DNA of 11,235 bases. Source: Actinomycetes bacterium. GTDB taxonomy: Bacteria; Actinomycetota; Actinomycetes; Streptosporangiales; Streptosporangiaceae. The notes under the pieces were generated by a model. It saw only the letters and a list, made by a program, of their open reading frames with translations. It had not been told where the DNA came from and searched no databases. Of this stretch, positions 1 through 5,960 are shown piece after piece (within the stretch, counting starts at the first letter, position 1; every line of letters begins with the position of its first letter). The stretch is from positions 1-11,235 of the forward strand of contig JAFACJ010001180.1 of the NCBI GenBank assembly GCA_023425615.1, written 5' to 3'. A program made the position numbers and the translations under genes.

Positions 1-404
1 GGGCTGTACTCCTCGCCGCGGGCGCGCGGGACGTCCAGCAGGACGCCGCGCCGCACCATCGGCGCGACCGTGTGCACGCCGTGCTGGGGGTAGCGCCCCT
101 CCTGGCACGCCTCGGCCGCGTCGACGCCGCCGAACAGCACGCCGTCCTGTGAGACGTGCGCCAGGGCGTCGATGTGCGTGCCGACGTGGGTGCCCATCAC
201 GATGATGTCGTTGGCCGCCGAGCCTCCGTCCGGGCGGACTTTGTCACCGTGCCTGCGGGGCAGCGAGTGCGTGTAGGCGGCATGGTTGGGCGACTGCGGC
301 ATGCCCGTGTACAGGGGCCGGCCCAGGTCGTGGACGGTCACCCCGCCCAGGACCGCCTGTAGCAGCGGATCGGCGTTGCCCGCCGGGGTCAGTTCGGTGG
401 TCAT
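1..404 (-). CDS. Cyclase family metal-dependent hydrolase (PF04199-like), N-terminal part, cut by window edge
   Basis: The first 134 residues are present; the C-terminus lies beyond position 1. Residues 73-83 read HVGTHIDALAH, the HxGTHxDxxxH signature of the cyclase/kynurenine formamidase/isatin hydrolase family. In that family the two spaced His and the Asp (here His73, His77, Asp79) bind Mn or Zn in the hydrolysis of cyclic amides or related compounds. The Pro common in the motif is Leu81 here. The following stretch, HVSQDGVLFGG (83-93), is also family-like. The ATG at 404-402 overlaps the CoA-transferase stop in ATGA, and an AAAGGAAG-type ribosome binding site lies just upstream, so the two genes look translationally coupled. 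The likely role is ring opening or hydrolysis in the same pathway. The family call is strong; the substrate is unknown. Confidence 0.85.
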   Translation of the reverse strand, partial: MTTELTPAGNADPLLQAVLGGVTVHDLGRPLYTGMPQSPNHAAYTHSLPRRHGDKVRPDGGSAANDIIVMGTHVGTHIDALAHVSQDGVLFGGVDAAEACQEGRYPQHGVHTVAPMVRRGVLLDVPRARGEEYS

Positions 405-1603
405 GTCACGATCTTCCTTTCACGCAGTGCCGCCACTTCGGCGGCGTCGTAGCCGAGCTCCTCGACCAGCACGGCGTCGGTGTCCGCGCCATGGCCGCGG
501 CCGGTGAACCTGATCCGGCCGGGTGTCCGGGACATGCGCCACATCACGTTGTGCATGAGCAGGGGTCCGAGGTCGGGGTCGGGGACCTCGGTGAGCATCT
601 CCGTCTCCCGGACGTGCGGGTCCTCCACCAGGTCGCGGGCGGTGTAGACGGGCGCGACCGCGGCGCCGGCCTCGGTGAAGGCGGTGACGACCTCGGCGCG
701 GGTGCGCGCGCCGATCCAGCCGCCGACGATCTCATCGAGCAGCTCCACGTGCTCGACCCGGCCCCGCCCGGTGGCGAACCAGGGTTCCTCGATCACCTCG
801 GGGCGGCCGACCAGCCGCATGACGCGTTCGGCGATCGTCTGCGCGCTGGTGGAGATGGCCACCCAGTGGCCGTCGGAGGTCTGGTAGGTGTTGCGCGGCG
901 CGTTGTTGGTGGAGCGGTTGCCGTGCCGCGTCTCGACCTCGCCGAACTGCTGGTAGACGGTCGGGGACGGGCCGACCGCGGTCATCAGCGGTTCCAGCAG
1001 GCTCATGTCGATGATCTGCCCGCGCCCGTCCTCAGACCGTTCCCGGTGGAACAGCGCCATCATCACCGCCGACGAGGCGGCGATGCCGCACACGCTGTCG
1101 GCGAGGCCGAACGCCGGCAGGGTCGGCGGGCCCTCGGGGTCTCCGGTCAGGTGCGCGAAGCCGCTCATCGCCTCGGCGAGGGTGCCGAAGCCCGCGCGCG
1201 CGGCGTACGGGCCGCGCTGCCCGAAGCCGGTGACCCGCACGATGACCAGGCCGGGGTTGGCCTCGTGCAGCCGCTCGGGGCCCAGCCCCCAGCGCTCCAG
1301 CATGCCGGGCCGGAAGTTCTCGATCAGGACGTCGGCGGTCTCGGCCAGCCGCAGCAGGATCCCGGCCCCCTCGGGTTCGGACAGGGTGAGGCCGATCGTC
1401 CGCTTGTTGCGGGAGACCTCCTTCCACCACAGGGGGTGGCCGTCCTTGGACCTGCCGTGCCCGCGCATCCCGTCGACCTTCGTCGCGTGCTCGATCTTCA
1501 GCACCTCGGCGCCGAAGTCACCGAGGATCTGGGCGCACAGCGGCCCGGCCAGGATGGTCGAGACGTCCAGGACCCTCAGTCCTTGGAGCGGTCCGTCCTG
1601 CAT
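401..1603 (-). CDS. Family III (CaiB/BaiF) CoA-transferase
   Basis: A 400-residue protein, the usual length for the family, which moves CoA between carboxylic acids through an aspartyl intermediate. The N-terminal LRVLDVSTILAGPLCAQILG and the following FGAEVLKIE are the characteristic family start. Mid-protein features are NKRTIGLTL, DVLIENFRPGMLERWGL and GQIIDMSLLE. The Asp of the last motif (about residue 199) aligns with the nucleophile Asp169 of formyl-CoA transferase. The later GNRSTNNAPRNTYQTSDG block is also typical. I chose the ATG at 1603 because AGGAG sits 5 bases before it. An in-frame ATG at 1624 would add 7 residues but has only a weak AAGAAG. It follows the IclR gene by 46 bases and overlaps the cyclase gene by 4. 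It probably activates an acid intermediate with CoA. A racemase of the same fold is less likely but not excluded. Confidence 0.93.
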   Translation of the reverse strand: MQDGPLQGLRVLDVSTILAGPLCAQILGDFGAEVLKIEHATKVDGMRGHGRSKDGHPLWWKEVSRNKRTIGLTLSEPEGAGILLRLAETADVLIENFRPGMLERWGLGPERLHEANPGLVIVRVTGFGQRGPYAARAGFGTLAEAMSGFAHLTGDPEGPPTLPAFGLADSVCGIAASSAVMMALFHRERSEDGRGQIIDMSLLEPLMTAVGPSPTVYQQFGEVETRHGNRSTNNAPRNTYQTSDGHWVAISTSAQTIAERVMRLVGRPEVIEEPWFATGRGRVEHVELLDEIVGGWIGARTRAEVVTAFTEAGAAVAPVYTARDLVEDPHVRETEMLTEVPDPDLGPLLMHNVMWRMSRTPGRIRFTGRGHGADTDAVLVEELGYDAAEVAALRERKIVT

Positions 1604-1608
1604 CAGCT

Positions 1609-1613
1609 CTCCT
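1609..1613 (-). promoter_or_regulatory. Ribosome binding site that decides the CoA-transferase start
   Basis: The sense-strand AGGAG lies 5 bases before the ATG at 1603. The upstream in-frame ATG at 1624 lacks a comparable site, so the shorter 400-residue product is preferred. Confidence 0.6.
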
Positions 1614-1638
1614 GTCTCTCTCATGGTCGTCTTCTTGC

Positions 1639-1666
1639 GGCCCGCCGCCTCATCGTGGCGGGGGCC
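1639..1666. other. Hairpin spanning the IclR stop codon
   Basis: In the sense RNA, GGCCC-CCGCC pairs with GGCGG-GGGCC. The stem is 10 bp with a single bulged C (the base at 1644), and the 7-base loop contains the IclR stop codon (1652-1650). No U-run follows, so it is not a classical intrinsic terminator. It may act in mRNA stability, processing or partial termination between the regulator and the CoA-transferase gene. Confidence 0.45.
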
Positions 1667-2459
1667 GGTACCCGAGGTCGGCGGACACGTCCGCCGCCGC
1701 GGTCATCACCCAGCCGGCGAGCTCGTCCATCCGCCGCCGGGTGAACATGTCCTGCGGCCCGCACAGCGAGATGGAGCCGACCACCTGCCCCATCGCCCCG
1801 AAGACCGCGGCCGCCACGCTCGCCGCGCCCGACTGCCGTTCGCCCGTGCTCGCCGCGTAGCCGAACCCGCGGATCCTGACGATCTCCTTGCGGAGGGTCT
1901 CCGCCGAGGTGATCGTGGCGTCGGTGACGCCGTCCAGCCGGTGGTGGTCGATGTAGTCGTCGACCTCGGTGTCGGGCAGCGCGGCGAGGATGGCCTTGGA
2001 GGAGGACCCGGCGTGCAGCGGATGGCTGGTGCCCAGCGCCACCGTCATCCGGATCTCGTGCTCGGACATGACCTGGTCCACGTACACCCGTGACCAGCCC
2101 TGCCGCAGCGACAGGGTCGAGGTCTCCCCCGCCCTGCGGCTGAGCGCCACCAGATGCCGGTGGGCGACGGCGGGGATGTCCAGCTCCCGCATGGCGGCGA
2201 GCCCGACGTCCAGCGCGCCGGCGCCCAGCCGGTAGGTCTTGGTCTCCTCATCCAGCCGCAGGAAACCGCCGGCCACCAGCTCCCGTAGGATCCGGTGGGC
2301 CACCGCCTTGGACAGGCCGGTCTCCCGTGCGATCACCGAGACCCCCTGCGGCTGGGCGGCCCGGGCGATGGCGTGCACCACCGCCAGCACCCGGGCGATG
2401 CCCGAGCGGGGCGGCGCCTGTTCTTCCGCCGGGTCCTCCGCCACCGCGAAGATGTCCAT
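1650..2459 (-). CDS. IclR-family transcriptional regulator
   Basis: A 269-residue protein of usual IclR length. Residues about 20-85 form the winged helix-turn-helix: RVLAVVHAI, then GVSVIARETGLSKAVAHRIL with the recognition helix near 49-60, then a wing ending KTYRLGAGAL. Residues about 95-262 are the effector-binding domain, with the family blocks HAGSSSKAILAALP (149-162) and STGERQSGAASVAAAVFG (204-221). The ATG at 2459 has AGAGG 5 bases upstream. It sits inside the operon after an 85-base gap, the longest in the window, so it may have its own promoter and autoregulate. By family habit it would control the neighbouring catabolic genes in response to a pathway metabolite; that is inferred from position. 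Whether it represses or activates cannot be told. Confidence 0.93.
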   Translation of the reverse strand: MDIFAVAEDPAEEQAPPRSGIARVLAVVHAIARAAQPQGVSVIARETGLSKAVAHRILRELVAGGFLRLDEETKTYRLGAGALDVGLAAMRELDIPAVAHRHLVALSRRAGETSTLSLRQGWSRVYVDQVMSEHEIRMTVALGTSHPLHAGSSSKAILAALPDTEVDDYIDHHRLDGVTDATITSAETLRKEIVRIRGFGYAASTGERQSGAASVAAAVFGAMGQVVGSISLCGPQDMFTRRRMDELAGWVMTAAADVSADLGYRPPPR

Positions 2460-2544
2460 GTAAACCTCTCATAGGGAAACGCTGATCCGCACAGCGAAAC
2501 AGGGGGAAAGGTGCTCACATGGTCAAGCCAGACTCACTGTCAAG
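2460..2544 (-). promoter_or_regulatory. Candidate promoter/operator region ahead of the IclR gene
   Basis: This 85-base gap is the only substantial non-coding space in the window. On the sense strand it opens with TTGACTTGACA around the preceding stop codon and has a further TTGACC about 20 bases on. TTGACA at 2543-2538 could be a -35 box, but the hexamer 17 bases on (ATGTGA) is a poor -10. An inverted repeat CGCTG-7-CAGCG (2480-2496) and several GGGAAA/GAAAC repeats lie between there and the ribosome binding site. This is a plausible place for IclR to bind. No known operator consensus is recognised. Confidence 0.35.
2480..2496. repeat. Inverted repeat CGCTG-N7-CAGCG, possible IclR operator half-sites
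   Basis: There are 5-bp arms at 2480-2484 and 2492-2496 with a 7-base spacer, about 20 bases upstream of the IclR start. IclR proteins bind as dimers, often to imperfect palindromes near their own gene, so the position suits an operator. The arms are short and could be chance. Confidence 0.3.
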
Positions 2545-3804
2545 TCAAGCGCCCGCGCCCTTCACCTGGATCACAACTCCGATGTTGCCGCGCACGGCGT
2601 TGGAGTAGGGGCAGGTCTGGTCGGCCAGCGCGACGATGCGTTCCAGCTCGGCCTGCTCGCACTGCGGCGCCGAGACGGTGAGCGCCGCCTCGATCCCGTA
2701 CCTGCCGCCGGCCCTGATCCCGAGCGTGACCGAGGCCGTCACCGTCACCGGTCCGAGCTCGACCTTCTCGCGGCGTGCCACCACGCCCAGCGCGCTGTCG
2801 AAGCAGGCCGCGTAGCCGGTCGCGAACAGCTCCTCGGGGTCGGTGCCGACGTCCTCGGGCTTGCGCTCGGCCGGACGGACCAGCGAGGTCTGGAAGGTGC
2901 CGGTCAGCGACCTGGCCGAACCGCCGCGCCCGCCCTGGACCTCCACCGAGGCGGTGTAGAGGGGCTTGAAGGCCGGCTTCCGCTCCCCCGCGTGCGCCAG
3001 GACGTGCGCGGCGGCCTCCGCCGCGAACGCCTCGGGCTGCTCCTCGGGCACGAAGTCGGTGCCGCCGGGGATGAGCGCGAGCCGGGCCTCGGGGAACGCG
3101 GCGGTGACGACGTCGTTCATCCGGTTGAGGACGTCCTGGTCGCCGTGCAGCAGCAGCGTCGGGATCCCGTCCAGGGCCCGCAGGTCCAGCTTGTAGTCGA
3201 ACACCGCGCGGTAGGCGACCGCGTAGTCGGGGCCGACGGCCAGGTACTCGCCGACCTGGCGGCTGGCGGACTCCCCGGAGATGGTCGGGTACAGCCACCG
3301 CACCCGGTCCCAGATCACCTTGAAGTGCGCGCCGTCCTCGGCCACCGTGTAGCCCGGCGCGTAGGAGGCGATCTTCTCGGCCCGCTCCTCGTCGCTGTAG
3401 AGCGGGATGCCCTGGTAGATCAGGCCGCCGACCCGCTCGCGCCGCTGGATCGCCGCCTCGGCCGCCACGATCGCGCCGGTGTGCTGGCCCAGCAGATGCA
3501 CCTTCTCCAGGCCGAGCGCGTCGATGATCTGCCAGACCGCCTCGGCGTACTCGGGGATCGACCACTGCCGCGGCGCGGCGTCCGACATGCCGAAGCCGGG
3601 GGTGTCGACGGCCACCGCGTACACGCCGCGCGCGGCCAGGGCGGCCAGCGCCGGCTCGAAGGTGGCCGAGGACAGCGGCGACTGGTGCAGCAGCACCAGC
3701 GGCGGCGCCGACGGGTCGCCGGCCCTGCGGTAGTGGACCTGGCCCCAGGGGAGCTCCAGGTAGCCGCGCTCGGAGGCGCCCTTCATGTGCGTCGCGAACG
3801 TCAC
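2545..3804 (-). CDS. Fused alpha/beta-hydrolase-fold domain plus Ohr/OsmC organic hydroperoxide reductase domain
   Basis: This 419-residue protein joins two whole domains. Residues about 15-270 are an alpha/beta-hydrolase fold: LVLLHQSPLS (36-45), VAVDTPGFGMSD (64-75), LLGQHTGA (104-111), HGDQDV (220-225) and IPGGTDFVPEEQPEAF (245-260). The nucleophile-elbow pentapeptide is GQHTG, with His108 where Ser or Asp is normal. Asp250 sits where the catalytic His is expected; Asp224 is a normal acid. Residues about 279-417 are a complete Ohr domain beginning KPLYTASVEVQGGRGG. They hold the peroxidatic Cys334 (GYAACF) and resolving Cys398 (TCPYSNA), 64 residues apart as in Ohr enzymes, plus Arg293 and Glu324 in the expected places. 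Ohr reduces organic hydroperoxides using dithiols. The GTG start at 3804 overlaps the M20 stop in GTGA with a strong AAGGAGG 7 bases upstream. The hydrolase domain's reaction is unclear. Confidence 0.9.
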   Translation of the reverse strand: MTFATHMKGASERGYLELPWGQVHYRRAGDPSAPPLVLLHQSPLSSATFEPALAALAARGVYAVAVDTPGFGMSDAAPRQWSIPEYAEAVWQIIDALGLEKVHLLGQHTGAIVAAEAAIQRRERVGGLIYQGIPLYSDEERAEKIASYAPGYTVAEDGAHFKVIWDRVRWLYPTISGESASRQVGEYLAVGPDYAVAYRAVFDYKLDLRALDGIPTLLLHGDQDVLNRMNDVVTAAFPEARLALIPGGTDFVPEEQPEAFAAEAAAHVLAHAGERKPAFKPLYTASVEVQGGRGGSARSLTGTFQTSLVRPAERKPEDVGTDPEELFATGYAACFDSALGVVARREKVELGPVTVTASVTLGIRAGGRYGIEAALTVSAPQCEQAELERIVALADQTCPYSNAVRGNIGVVIQVKGAGA

Positions 3805-5171
3805 CGCCCCGCCTCCTTCTCCCCCATCGCCGCCATGACCTCGATGACGTGCTTGATTCCCATCCGGTAGTCCTCCAGCAGGATGTTCTCGTTGGGCCCG
3901 TCGACGCCGGAGTCGAAGCGCGAGACGCCGACGCCGACGATCGGGATGCCCGCCAGCGCGCCCTGGTTGCCGATCCACTGCGTGTAGGGCTCGATGACCG
4001 GCTCCACCCCGTAGACACGGCGGGCGGCGTCGCCGACCAGCGCCACGAACGGGTCGCGGTGGTCGGTCAGGTGCGGGCGGCTCATCGCCATCGTCTCCAC
4101 GGCCAGGTCGCCGAAGCCCTGGTCCGACAGGTGCTTGACGATCGCCTCGCGGACCCGCTCGGGGTCCTGGCCCGCGACCAGCCGGATCTCCAGCTTGGCC
4201 GAGGCGGTCGCGGGGATGCCCAGGGTGACGTCGTCGCGGTTGTCGCCGCCGGTGAAGCCGGTGACGGTCAGCGTGGGCCGGGTCCGGATCTCCACCGCCG
4301 CCTGGACGTCGTCCAGGTCGCCGATGAACCGCTCGACGCCGGCGCGGCTCTTCAGGAACCCGCCGTCGAAGTGCAGCGCCTCCAGCAGCGCGCGCTCCTG
4401 CGCCGAGGGCTCGCGGGCGTCGTCGGCGAAGCCCGGCACCAGCACGGTCCCGTCGGGCTTCTGCAGTGCGGCGAGCGCGGCGGCGAGCCTCGCCGTCGCC
4501 GCCGGCAGCAGCGCGGTGTTCTGGCTGGTCAGCTCGCGGCTCAGGGTGGTGGCGGTGAGCCGCAGGTACAGCACGCCCTTCTCGGAGAGCTTGAGCAGCG
4601 GCTGCCCCGCGGCGTCCAGCCAGGAGTTCTCCCACAGCGCCGCGTCGGCGGCGAGCCGGTCGGCGTGCGCCCGGGCGAAGGAGCCGAGGCCGGGGCTGTG
4701 CAGCCACTGCTTGCCCTCGAAGATGTAGCGGCTGGTCACCGGAGCCGCCAGACCCGCCAGCTTGAACGCGGCGGCGGCGTGGATCCGCGACATCAGCGCG
4801 CCCTTGTCGTCGGCGACACCGCGGGCGTACAGCCGCCCGTCGTGGATCTCCGCCGCGTAAGGCGGGCTGATCCAGGCGTCTTCGTCGCCGGTCGGCTCGA
4901 CCTCGACGTCGTAGTGGGTGAAGTGCAGCAGCCTGGCGTCGCCGCCGGGCATCTCACCGAGCACGTAGGGGTGCGACTGCTCCCAGGGGATGATCTCGGC
5001 GGTGCCGCCCCAGCGCCGGACGGACCCGGCGATGAACTCGGCGGTCGCCCGCATGTTCTCCGGCTCCTGGCGGCGGCTGCGGATCCGGCACAGCTCCTGG
5101 AGTTCGGTGACGAACGTGTCGAAGTGCTCATCGACCGCGGCGAGCGCCGCGGAGACGTCTGCAGAGGGCAT
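3801..5171 (-). CDS. M20-family (peptidase/deacylase fold) protein with altered metal site
   Basis: A 456-residue protein, normal for M20 dipeptidase-like enzymes. Normal family parts are HYDVEVEP (86-93), the substrate-proximal DGRLYARGVADDKG (111-124), and a C-terminal GPNENILLEDY (425-435). The first-half metal ligands His86 and Asp121/122 and the supporting Asp88 are kept. Four others look replaced. The usual EGxEExGS, giving base and ligand Glu, is EGKQWLHSP (152-160), so Gln155 and Trp156 stand in. The next Asp appears as Glu181. The C-terminal His before PNE is Asp424. The dimerisation-domain HSG is also absent (TLSRE, 209-213). It may use another metal arrangement, be specialised, or be non-catalytic. 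The ATG at 5171 has GAGGAA 8 bases upstream. It overlaps the downstream fusion gene by 4 bases. The fold is certain; activity is not. Confidence 0.88.
   Translation of the reverse strand: MPSADVSAALAAVDEHFDTFVTELQELCRIRSRRQEPENMRATAEFIAGSVRRWGGTAEIIPWEQSHPYVLGEMPGGDARLLHFTHYDVEVEPTGDEDAWISPPYAAEIHDGRLYARGVADDKGALMSRIHAAAAFKLAGLAAPVTSRYIFEGKQWLHSPGLGSFARAHADRLAADAALWENSWLDAAGQPLLKLSEKGVLYLRLTATTLSRELTSQNTALLPAATARLAAALAALQKPDGTVLVPGFADDAREPSAQERALLEALHFDGGFLKSRAGVERFIGDLDDVQAAVEIRTRPTLTVTGFTGGDNRDDVTLGIPATASAKLEIRLVAGQDPERVREAIVKHLSDQGFGDLAVETMAMSRPHLTDHRDPFVALVGDAARRVYGVEPVIEPYTQWIGNQGALAGIPIVGVGVSRFDSGVDGPNENILLEDYRMGIKHVIEVMAAMGEKEAGR
3812..3818 (-). promoter_or_regulatory. Strong Shine-Dalgarno fixing a GTG start
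   Basis: AAGGAGG lies 7 bases before the GTG at 3804, inside the end of the M20 gene. An internal ATG at 3786 would give a protein 6 residues shorter, but the SD and the 4-base GTGA overlap favour the GTG. Confidence 0.7.
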
Positions 5172-5200
5172 GGATACGGTTCCTCACTCGTGGGGAGGGA

Positions 5201-5228
5201 GGCGGCGTCACTGGATGGTGACGCCGCC
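5201..5228. other. Perfect 11-bp hairpin at the SDR stop codon
   Basis: GGCGGCGTCAC at 5201-5211 is the exact reverse complement of 5218-5228, leaving a 6-base loop. In sense RNA the SDR stop codon (5210-5208) lies in the 3' arm. The sequence after it is TCCCTCCCC rather than a U-run, so it is not a classical intrinsic terminator. It more likely affects mRNA stability, processing or attenuation between the SDR and the M20 gene 36 bases on. Confidence 0.65.
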
Positions 5229-5960
5229 GTCGATGAAGATCGTCTGGCCGGTGGTCATGGCCGCGGCGGGGCTGAGCAGGAACGCGACGGCGTTCGCCAC
5301 ATCGTCCGGGCCCGCCATCCGGCCCAGCGGGATGGTCGCCATCTTGTCGGCCATGTAGACCGGGTCGACGCGCAGATCGTCGGTCATCGCGGTCGGCACG
5401 ATGGTGGGCCCGACCGCGTTGACCCTGATCCCGTCCGGCGCCCACTCCAGCGCCAGCACCCGCGCCATGTGCATGACACCCGCCTTGCTGACGCAGTAGC
5501 CGAGGGTGTTCAGCACCGCGATGTGCCCGTTGGTCGAGCCGATGTTCACCACGCTCGCCGCGCCCGACTCCCGCAGCGCCGGATAGGCGGCCTTGGACAT
5601 GCGGAACGTTCCGGTCAGGTTGACGTCCAGCACCGCGGTGAAGTCCGCCTCGGTCATCGTCGCGGCCGGGCCGCGCCGGACGATCCCCGCGTTGTTCACC
5701 AGGTGGTCGAGGCGGCCGTGCCGCTCCAGCACCTCGGCGACCAGTTCCCGGCAGGAGTCCTCGGAGCGGACGTCCACCCGGTGGCGGGTGTGGCGGCCTT
5801 CGGGGGCGGCGGCCTCCCAGTCCTCCGGGGGCAGCAGGTCGGCCAGGGCGACGGTGGCGCCGCGTGCCGCCAGCGTCGCCGCGATGGCCGCGCCGATGCC
5901 GCGCCCGGCGCCGGTCACCAGCGCCACCCGCCCGTCGAACCGGTTGACGTCCTGGCTCAT
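5208..5960 (-). CDS. Short-chain dehydrogenase/reductase (classical SDR)
   Basis: A 250-residue classical SDR, full length, acting in the cytoplasm on an alcohol or ketone. It shows the cofactor motif TGAGRGIG (16-23), NNAG (89-92), and the catalytic tetrad Asn114 (VNLTG), Ser142 (NIGSTNG), Tyr155 and Lys159 (YCVSK). The C-terminal GPDDVANAVAFLLSPAAAMTTGQ and IDGG are typical. Asp41 at the end of the second strand (VALAD) suggests NAD(H) rather than NADP(H). The ATG at 5960 overlaps the permease stop in ATGA, with AGGTGA upstream, so it is coupled to the transporter. That coupling suggests it acts early on the imported compound. The substrate cannot be assigned; FabG-like annotation would be generic. 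Confidence 0.94.
   Translation of the reverse strand: MSQDVNRFDGRVALVTGAGRGIGAAIAATLAARGATVALADLLPPEDWEAAAPEGRHTRHRVDVRSEDSCRELVAEVLERHGRLDHLVNNAGIVRRGPAATMTEADFTAVLDVNLTGTFRMSKAAYPALRESGAASVVNIGSTNGHIAVLNTLGYCVSKAGVMHMARVLALEWAPDGIRVNAVGPTIVPTAMTDDLRVDPVYMADKMATIPLGRMAGPDDVANAVAFLLSPAAAMTTGQTIFIDGGVTIQ

Noticed and set aside
491..1744. A 417-codon plus-strand open frame opposite the CoA-transferase
   Set aside because: It is antisense to a gene with intact catalytic motifs. Its composition is typical of a shadow frame and no good ribosome binding site or domain is seen.
3805..4707. Upstream extension of the fusion protein frame to an ATG at 4707
   Set aside because: The added part reads as Arg/Ala/Gly-rich noise inside the M20 gene. 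The GTG at 3804 with AAGGAGG marks the real start.
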